Shown here in pieces: positions 45,341 to 50,576 of a DNA stretch of 50,576 bases; the first letter of the stretch is position 1, and each line of letters opens with the position of its first letter. The notes under the pieces are model-generated. The model was given only the letters and a program-made list of their open reading frames with translations, was not told the origin of the DNA and ran no database searches. Location of the stretch: positions 1 to 50,576 of the forward strand of contig CACWSI010000002.1 in the NCBI GenBank assembly GCA_902763555.1, given 5' to 3'. A program made the translations under genes and the position numbers. Source of the stretch: an uncultured Erysipelotrichaceae bacterium (GTDB lineage Bacteria > Bacillota_I > Bacilli_A > RFN20 > CAG-826).

Positions 45341-46208
45341 AATTAAAAATCTAGTTAAAACGTTTGGTTCTGTACGAGCGGTTGATGATTTATCAATCAC
45401 TGTTAACTCCGGTATTAATGGTCTAATCGGTGAGAATGGTGCGGGTAAATCCACATTATTAAGACTCATCAGTGATGTTTATCAACCAGATAGTGGTGAA
45501 ATCATTATTGATGGTATTAAAAATAACGATATCAGAGCGAAGAAAGAAGTTTTCTTCCTTCCTGATAATCCCGCTGCTCCACATAACTCCGCAGTGATGC
45601 AAACATTTGAATTTTATTCAACATTATTTGATTTAGATAAAGATAAATTCATGGAAATCATGAATAAACTCTCATTGCCAATAGATAGAAAAGTCTCCAC
45701 TTATTCTAAAGGTATGAGAAGACAGTTATTTATCGCTATTGCGCTTTCAAGTAACGCTAAATACGCCTTACTAGATGAGGCGTTTGACGGACTAGATCCG
45801 CTAGTCCTAGCAACAGTTAGAGAGGAAATTATCAAAGATGCGGATAAAAAGACGTACATTGTTTCCTCCCACAACATTTCTTCATTAGAAAGATTATGCG
45901 ATAGCTTCATTCTTCTTTCCAGAGGCCGAGTCGGCAAGAACGGCGACGTTGAACATCTTGGCGAGAACTTTGTGAAATATCAAATTCTCGTTAAAGGCCA
46001 ACTAGAACAAAAAGATTTAGAAGCACTTTCATATCGAGTCTTATCTTTCAAGAAAGTGGGTTCATTATGCAATGTTGTTTTCCACGATGAAATCGATGAA
46101 AGCATTATCCGTAACAAGATGGATGTCATTCTTTTAGAAAAGATCGCCATCGACCCCGATGAGTTAATTGCCTTAGAAATGCTCGACGCAAGAAAGGAGA
46201 ACAAATAA
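45333..46208 (+). CDS. ABC transporter ATPase, YtrB/CcmA-type
   Basis: A 291-residue ATPase of an export-type system. Walker A is GENGAGKST (about 34-42), the signature YSKGMRRQL replaces canonical LSGGQ, as in this group, Walker B is YALLDEAFDGLD (Glu as in active enzymes) and the H-loop is SSHNI. It lies between the YtrA-like regulator and a membrane protein, and should pair with the latter to expel a toxic peptide or similar compound. Transport substrate is unknown. AGGAGG lies upstream inside the regulator gene. Confidence 0.85.
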   Translation: MIEIKNLVKTFGSVRAVDDLSITVNSGINGLIGENGAGKSTLLRLISDVYQPDSGEIIIDGIKNNDIRAKKEVFFLPDNPAAPHNSAVMQTFEFYSTLFDLDKDKFMEIMNKLSLPIDRKVSTYSKGMRRQLFIAIALSSNAKYALLDEAFDGLDPLVLATVREEIIKDADKKTYIVSSHNISSLERLCDSFILLSRGRVGKNGDVEHLGENFVKYQILVKGQLEQKDLEALSYRVLSFKKVGSLCNVVFHDEIDESIIRNKMDVILLEKIAIDPDELIALEMLDARKENK

Positions 46209-46209
46209 T

Positions 46210-47313
46210 ATGAAAAGATATTTACGTTTATCAATCATTAGAAAGCTCCCTCTTTTTGTTGTCCTTTCTGTCTTGCTTCTAACTGTTGCTTTTACTAGCG
46301 CAAGTAATGTTGATTTTGAAGGTAATGATTATTACCGCTATGCAGCTAATCCAGCAAGTGGTACAGGTGGTTTGATTGGAACCTTCCTCATGATTATGAC
46401 AATTCTTCCTTTCTTCAGCATGAATTACCGCTACTCATTAGCTAAAAGTGATTTATATCGTCAAGTGGCCTTTAAAGAAAAGAGAATCAGGTATGGTGAA
46501 CATTTATCATCTTTGATTATCGTATGTATCGCTTTTACTATCGCCTTGTCTGTTCAAATCGCCACATTAGCGGTTAGAAACTACGTCATCGTAGAAAACC
46601 CTGATTTCTATTTATATTACGCCTGGTTTATTCCAATGTACTTCACTTGCTTAGTGGTGGGCACAGGCTTATATTTCATCTCATATTTATTAGTTTCACG
46701 TAGTAACGTCTTTATTAACTCTTTGCTCGTCTTTTGCTTAGGATATACATTCTTTAACTGCATTAACTATGTGGTTATTGCATATTGCACTAGAAACATC
46801 GCTGAGGCTAGTTTCTTCCTTCAAGGACCATCTGCGATAGGCGCTATTTCTTACGTCGCACAAGAATTTGAATCGTTGATTTGTGGCAATGCACTTCTTC
46901 TTCCAATGACGGAAACCACAGAATGGCAATACAACGCATCGTTCTTCACTTGCATTATTGAATTTGTCCTATTAGCGGCCTTAGGTATCGTGGCCTTTGT
47001 CATTGAAAAAGATCCATCCAGTGAATGGGCTGGTAAACCAGATAGTGACAAACCATATCAAGAAATCTTATTCCACGCTGGCTTTGGCACAATTGGCTTA
47101 ATTATCGGTACAATCATGTCAGGCTCAATATTTAGCTCAATCTTGTCATTATTGTTCTATGTTAGTTATGCCGCTTCCTATTACACCTTATATGGCTTAT
47201 TACGCCGTAACTTCAAATTAAAGGGTTATCAATTCGCTGTCCTCTTTGGTAATGTCGGATTATCAATTATCGCTGGCTTTGTTTATATGGCGATAACTAG
47301 CTTTGAATACTAG
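46210..47313 (+). CDS. ABC transporter membrane protein, partner of the YtrB-like ATPase
   Basis: A 367-residue protein with about eight hydrophobic segments, beginning with MKRYLRLSIIRKLPLFVVL. It has the pattern of ABC-2-type export permeases but no sharp motif. It starts one base after the ATPase stop with AAAGGAG, so it belongs to the same operon. A polar loop of about 25 residues before the last three helices contains EKDPSSEWAGKPDSDKPYQE. Confidence 0.7.
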   Translation: MKRYLRLSIIRKLPLFVVLSVLLLTVAFTSASNVDFEGNDYYRYAANPASGTGGLIGTFLMIMTILPFFSMNYRYSLAKSDLYRQVAFKEKRIRYGEHLSSLIIVCIAFTIALSVQIATLAVRNYVIVENPDFYLYYAWFIPMYFTCLVVGTGLYFISYLLVSRSNVFINSLLVFCLGYTFFNCINYVVIAYCTRNIAEASFFLQGPSAIGAISYVAQEFESLICGNALLLPMTETTEWQYNASFFTCIIEFVLLAALGIVAFVIEKDPSSEWAGKPDSDKPYQEILFHAGFGTIGLIIGTIMSGSIFSSILSLLFYVSYAASYYTLYGLLRRNFKLKGYQFAVLFGNVGLSIIAGFVYMAITSFEY

Positions 47314-47324
47314 CACTAGTAGTG

Positions 47325-47353
47325 TTGAATAAAGGCAAAATATGCACTAAAAT
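47325..47353 (+). promoter_or_regulatory. Promoter of the Rex-like gene
   Basis: TTGAAT (47325-47330) and TAAAAT (47348-47353) are spaced by 17 bases, with the ATG 24 bases after the -10. Confidence 0.6.
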
Positions 47354-47376
47354 ATACTAAAAGAAGGTATATGCAT

Positions 47377-47799
47377 ATGAAGGGACCTAGTGTTGCTGTT
47401 TTAAAAAAGTATTTAACGGCGATGAGCAAAAACAAAGTCAAATACATGACTTGTGAAAGATTATCGCGTATCGTTGGTGTTTATCCAGAAGTCATCGCGG
47501 AGAATCTCTCCTATTTTGACCCAATCTTAAACATGGATCCTTCTTATGATTTATTAGCCCTTATTCCTCAAATTAAGAAATATATCCAAGAAGAGGAAGA
47601 TAAGAAAGCCGCTCCGGTTCATAAAGTCACCGCCACAAAAAGAGATGTGGTGGAATATGAATCAGTCAGTGATTTCGTCTATAAGAAGATGACTTTCGCC
47701 GGTATGGTCGATCGTAGTCTTGTCCTTAATGAAAAAGATTTAAGAGTTCTCAAGCGTCTCGTAAATGACGAATTAGCGGAACTTAAAAAGAAAAAATAA
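47377..47799 (+). CDS. Orphan Rex-like winged-helix protein lacking the NAD-binding domain
   Basis: A 140-residue protein. The first about 70 residues resemble the N-terminal DNA-binding domain of the redox repressor Rex: PSVAVLKKYLTAM, then YMTCERLSRIVGVYPEVI and NLSYFDP, with spacing as in Rex. There is no Rossmann domain; the rest is a charged linker (EEEDKKAAPVHK) and a C-terminal helical segment (about 95-140) of unknown type. The start at 47377 has AAGG at the best distance; ATG at 47371 is possible. The recognition helix lacks the usual basic residues before SYF. It lies just before the PFOR gene. Regulatory function is inferred. Confidence 0.5.
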   Translation: MKGPSVAVLKKYLTAMSKNKVKYMTCERLSRIVGVYPEVIAENLSYFDPILNMDPSYDLLALIPQIKKYIQEEEDKKAAPVHKVTATKRDVVEYESVSDFVYKKMTFAGMVDRSLVLNEKDLRVLKRLVNDELAELKKKK

Positions 47800-47808
47800 T
47801 AAACAATG

Positions 47809-47840
47809 ACCTCTCGATTGCTAGACGAGAGGTTTTTTCT
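47809..47840 (+). terminator. Rho-independent terminator after the Rex-like gene
   Basis: ACCTCTCG (47809-47816) pairs with CGAGAGGT (47826-47833), followed by a T-run. Confidence 0.9.
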
Positions 47841-47903
47841 TCGACCACGTCAATAATAAAAAAGCATCATAAAAATATCACAGAAAAATAACAATTTGTG
47901 TCC

Positions 47904-47932
47904 TTGTAAACGCGCATACATGCTCGTATAAT
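47904..47932 (+). promoter_or_regulatory. Promoter of the PFOR gene
   Basis: TTGTAA (47904-47909) and a perfect TATAAT (47927-47932) have a 17-base spacer. I see no Rex-type palindrome around it. Confidence 0.75.
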
Positions 47933-47960
47933 ATTATCGGTATTTTAGGAGGGATTTTAC

Positions 47961-50576
47961 ATGTCCGAAATTAAAAAGACCATGCTATCTGTCGACGGTA
48001 ATACCGCGGCGGCATTAGGCTCTTACAATTATATTGAAGTCGCAGGCATCTACCCAATTACTCCATCCTCACCAATGGCGGAGAATATTGATGTCTATGC
48101 TTCCCAAGGCCGTAAAAACTTCTTTGGCTCAGTTGTCAAAGTTAGTGAAATGCAATCCGAAGCCGGTGCTTCTGGTGCAGTCCACGGCGTCCTTCAAGCT
48201 GGTGGCTTAGCAGCTACATATACTGCTTCCCAAGGCTTATTATTAATGATTCCAAACATCTACAAATGGGTTGGTGAATTATTACCAGCAGTGTTACACG
48301 TTTCCGCTCGTAGCTTAGCGACACGTAGCTTATCCATCTTCGGCGATCACCAAGATATCTACGCGATTCGTCAAACAGGCATCGCGATGATTTGTTCACA
48401 CAGTGTTCAAGAAATCGCTGACTTAACAAACGTTGCCCACTTAACAGCTATCGATGCTGAATATCCAGTCTGTCACTTCTTCGATGGTTTCAGAACTTCT
48501 CACGAAATTCAAAACGTTGAATTCATCGATGATGCTGAATGGAAGAAATTACTTCCAATGGATAAGGTTGAAAAGTTCAGAGCTAGAGCTTTAAACCCAC
48601 ATACACACCCAGTCACACGTGGTGGTGCGGAAAACGACGATATCTACTTCCAAGGTAGAGAAGCTCAAAACAAGAAAGTGGAAGAAGTCATTGAAGTCGC
48701 TGAAAAGTATTTCAAAGAAGCCACAAGACTTACAGGTCGTCCATACGCCCCATTCACATATTATGGTGATAAGAACGCTGATAGAGTCATCATCGCTATG
48801 GGTTCTGTTACAGAAACCATCACTGAAGTTATCGATGACTTAAATGCTAAAGGCGAAAAACTTGGTCTTATCAAAGTCCATCTCTATCGCCCATTCTCTG
48901 CGAAACACTTATTAGCCGTCTTACCAAAGAGTGCTAAACACGTCGCAGTCTTAGATAGAACAAAAGAAGCTGGCTCCGCTGGTGAACCTTTATATGAAGA
49001 TGTCGTTGCTGCTTTCAACGCTGCAGGCTTAAACGATGTCGAAGTCTTAGGTGGCCGTTATGGTTTATCTTCAAAAGATACACAACCAAAAGATATGAAA
49101 GCCGTCTTTGATTTCTTAAAAGCGGACAATCGTTGGAATGGCTTCACCGTTAGCATTAACGATGATGTCACCAACTTAAGTATCCCAGTTGATAATAACT
49201 ATCATGTTAAAGGTGACTACACATCTTGCTTATTCTATGGTTTAGGCTCTGATGGTACAGTTTCCGCTAACAAATCTTCCATTAAGATTATCGGTGATGC
49301 TACTGGTCAATACGCCCAAGCTTACTTCGCTTACGATAGTAGAAAAGCTGGTGGCGTTACCCGTTCTCACTTAAGATTCGGTAAATCCCCAATTCATAGT
49401 ACATACTATGTCCAAAACGCTGACTTTATTTCCTGTTCCTTAGATACATATCTCTTCAAATTCGATATGTTAAAGAACTTAAAGCAAGGCGGTACATTCT
49501 TATTAAATACCGACATGGATGACGCAACATTAGTCAAGATGATGCCAAACCGTGTCAAATATCAATTAGCCACAAAAGGCGCGAAATTCTATGTTATCGA
49601 CGCCAATAAGATTGCTGGTGAAATCGGTATGGGTAGACATACAAATACCATTCTCCAAGCTTCCTTCTTCTATTTAAACCAAGACATCATGCCATATGAT
49701 GATGCCAACCACTGGATGAAGAAATTCGCCGAAAAGTCCTACGCCAAGAAAGGTCAAGACGTCGTCGAAATGAACTGGAAAGCCATTGATGCTGGTACAG
49801 AAGGTTTAAGAGAAGTTAAAGTTGATCTATCTTGGAAAGAATTAGAACCAAAGACCGAAAGACAATTAACCGGTGATGATTATTTCGATAATTATGTCGC
49901 TGTTATTGGTAACCTCGGTGGTGATGATCTCCCAGTCTCTAAATTCATGGAATATGAATTATTAGATGGCACAATGAGAAATGACATCACATTCAATGAA
50001 AGACGTTCTATTGCTGATAGAGTTCCATTATGGCACCCAGAAGCATGTATCCAATGTAACCAATGTGCATTCGTCTGCCCACACGCGACAATCCGTCCAA
50101 TCTTAATGGATGAAAAAGAATACGAAGCCGCTCCTGAACTCGCTAAAGAAGCTATCAATGCTATGGGTCCAGGTTTACAAGGCCTCAAATATCGTATCCA
50201 AGTTTCTCCACGTAACTGTGTCGGTTGTGGTCTCTGTGTTAGCGAATGTATGGCTAATAAGACTGGCAAGAACGCTCTTGAAATGGTCGAAGCTAAATCA
50301 CAATTCGCACAAGAAGATGCCGCTGCTTACTTATATAAGCACGTCACATATAAGGCTGATAGATTACCAGCCGCTATCCAAAATAGTGTTAAGGGCGTTG
50401 GCTTCTTAATGCCATATATGGAAATCTCTGGCGCTTGCGCTGGCTGTGGTGAAACCCCATATTACAGATTAGTTTCCCAATTATTTGGTAAAGATATGCT
50501 CGTTGCTAACGCAACTGGTTGTTCCTCCATCTATAGTGGTTCTACTCCATTAACTCCATTCTGCACTGATAAAGAC
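47961..50576 (+). CDS. nifJ: Pyruvate:ferredoxin (flavodoxin) oxidoreductase, N-terminal 872 residues
   Basis: A large single-chain enzyme that oxidises pyruvate and CoA to acetyl-CoA, CO2 and reduced ferredoxin. The frame is open to the window edge; the full length is about 1170 residues. Visible parts: N-terminal domain with YPITPSSPMAE (31-41); transketolase-like domain II; gamma domain with GRHTNTILQASFF; two 4Fe-4S motifs, CIQCNQCAFVCP (Cys696, 699, 702, 706) and CVGCGLCVSEC (Cys753, 756, 759, 763); and the start of the TPP-binding domain (GACAGCGETPY). Met764 stands where Pro usually follows the last cysteine of the second cluster. Upstream is AGGAGGG. It marks anaerobic metabolism. Confidence 0.95.
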   Translation, partial: MSEIKKTMLSVDGNTAAALGSYNYIEVAGIYPITPSSPMAENIDVYASQGRKNFFGSVVKVSEMQSEAGASGAVHGVLQAGGLAATYTASQGLLLMIPNIYKWVGELLPAVLHVSARSLATRSLSIFGDHQDIYAIRQTGIAMICSHSVQEIADLTNVAHLTAIDAEYPVCHFFDGFRTSHEIQNVEFIDDAEWKKLLPMDKVEKFRARALNPHTHPVTRGGAENDDIYFQGREAQNKKVEEVIEVAEKYFKEATRLTGRPYAPFTYYGDKNADRVIIAMGSVTETITEVIDDLNAKGEKLGLIKVHLYRPFSAKHLLAVLPKSAKHVAVLDRTKEAGSAGEPLYEDVVAAFNAAGLNDVEVLGGRYGLSSKDTQPKDMKAVFDFLKADNRWNGFTVSINDDVTNLSIPVDNNYHVKGDYTSCLFYGLGSDGTVSANKSSIKIIGDATGQYAQAYFAYDSRKAGGVTRSHLRFGKSPIHSTYYVQNADFISCSLDTYLFKFDMLKNLKQGGTFLLNTDMDDATLVKMMPNRVKYQLATKGAKFYVIDANKIAGEIGMGRHTNTILQASFFYLNQDIMPYDDANHWMKKFAEKSYAKKGQDVVEMNWKAIDAGTEGLREVKVDLSWKELEPKTERQLTGDDYFDNYVAVIGNLGGDDLPVSKFMEYELLDGTMRNDITFNERRSIADRVPLWHPEACIQCNQCAFVCPHATIRPILMDEKEYEAAPELAKEAINAMGPGLQGLKYRIQVSPRNCVGCGLCVSECMANKTGKNALEMVEAKSQFAQEDAAAYLYKHVTYKADRLPAAIQNSVKGVGFLMPYMEISGACAGCGETPYYRLVSQLFGKDMLVANATGCSSIYSGSTPLTPFCTDKD

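Noticed and set aside
47885-47935. Rex operator before the PFOR gene
   Set aside because: TTGTG is present, but there is no matching inverted half-site at the right distance.

Overview
The window is a stretch of chromosome from a low-GC, Gram-positive-type bacterium. It looks like an uncultured member of the Bacilli standing close to the Mollicutes, although no 16S gene is present to confirm this. Supporting signs are: strong Shine-Dalgarno sites and Bacillus-like ribosomal and RNA polymerase gene order; a sugar-type ABC ATPase with a large insertion beside a lipoprotein nuclease, an arrangement known from mycoplasmas; a Mollicutes-type Asn at the main rifampicin contact of RpoB; and very rare TGA stops. 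Of 45 genes whose stop lies in the window I count 32 TAA, 11 TAG and 2 TGA. Trp is read from TGG, so the code is standard. No mobile element, phage gene or CRISPR array was seen. No gene-free stretch exceeds 300 bases; the longest, 3765-4043 and 18418-18670, are promoter and leader regions.

Layout. (1) 1-1616: end of an unknown membrane protein, a small membrane protein, then rpmG-secE-nusG. (2) 1626-3764, minus strand: ktrB-ktrA potassium uptake. (3) 3888-14439: rplK-rplA, an L10 leader, rplJ-rplL, a ybxB-like methyltransferase, rpoB and rpoC. (4) 14581-16012: an ECF-type sigma factor with a membrane partner. (5) 16051-17400: plsX-acpP. (6) 17432-18468: a lipoprotein with a Big_2 domain. (7) 18526-23010: rpsL-rpsG-fusA, then tuf with its own promoter. 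(8) 23025-23709, minus strand: a Phd/PIN toxin-antitoxin pair. (9) 23757-27153: a lipoprotein tyrosine phosphatase followed by two RDD-type membrane proteins. (10) 27164-40278: a long operon of a surface protein, an ABC importer (expanded ATPase, two permeases, two solute-binding lipoproteins), a staphylococcal-nuclease-like lipoprotein, a zinc-ribbon membrane protein and a lipoprotein with apparent OB folds. (11) 40316-42209: a second large lipoprotein sharing its C-terminal cassette with the previous one. (12) 42243-42400: tRNA-Lys. (13) 42484-44925: lipoprotein, second sigma factor and second membrane partner. (14) 44973-47313: a YtrA-like GntR regulator with an ABC exporter. (15) 47325-47840: an orphan Rex-like DNA-binding protein. 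(16) 47904-end: pyruvate:ferredoxin oxidoreductase, cut by the window edge.

How the genes work together. Much of the window is housekeeping transcription and translation. The most interesting accessory part is region 10. A surface nuclease with all its catalytic residues, a lipoprotein with probable nucleic-acid-binding folds, and an importer with two binding proteins together suggest a system that breaks down extracellular nucleic acid and imports the products. Two paralogous sigma/membrane-partner modules, one with no ordinary start codon covering its full homology, suggest envelope sensing. The PFOR gene points to anaerobic, fermentative metabolism.
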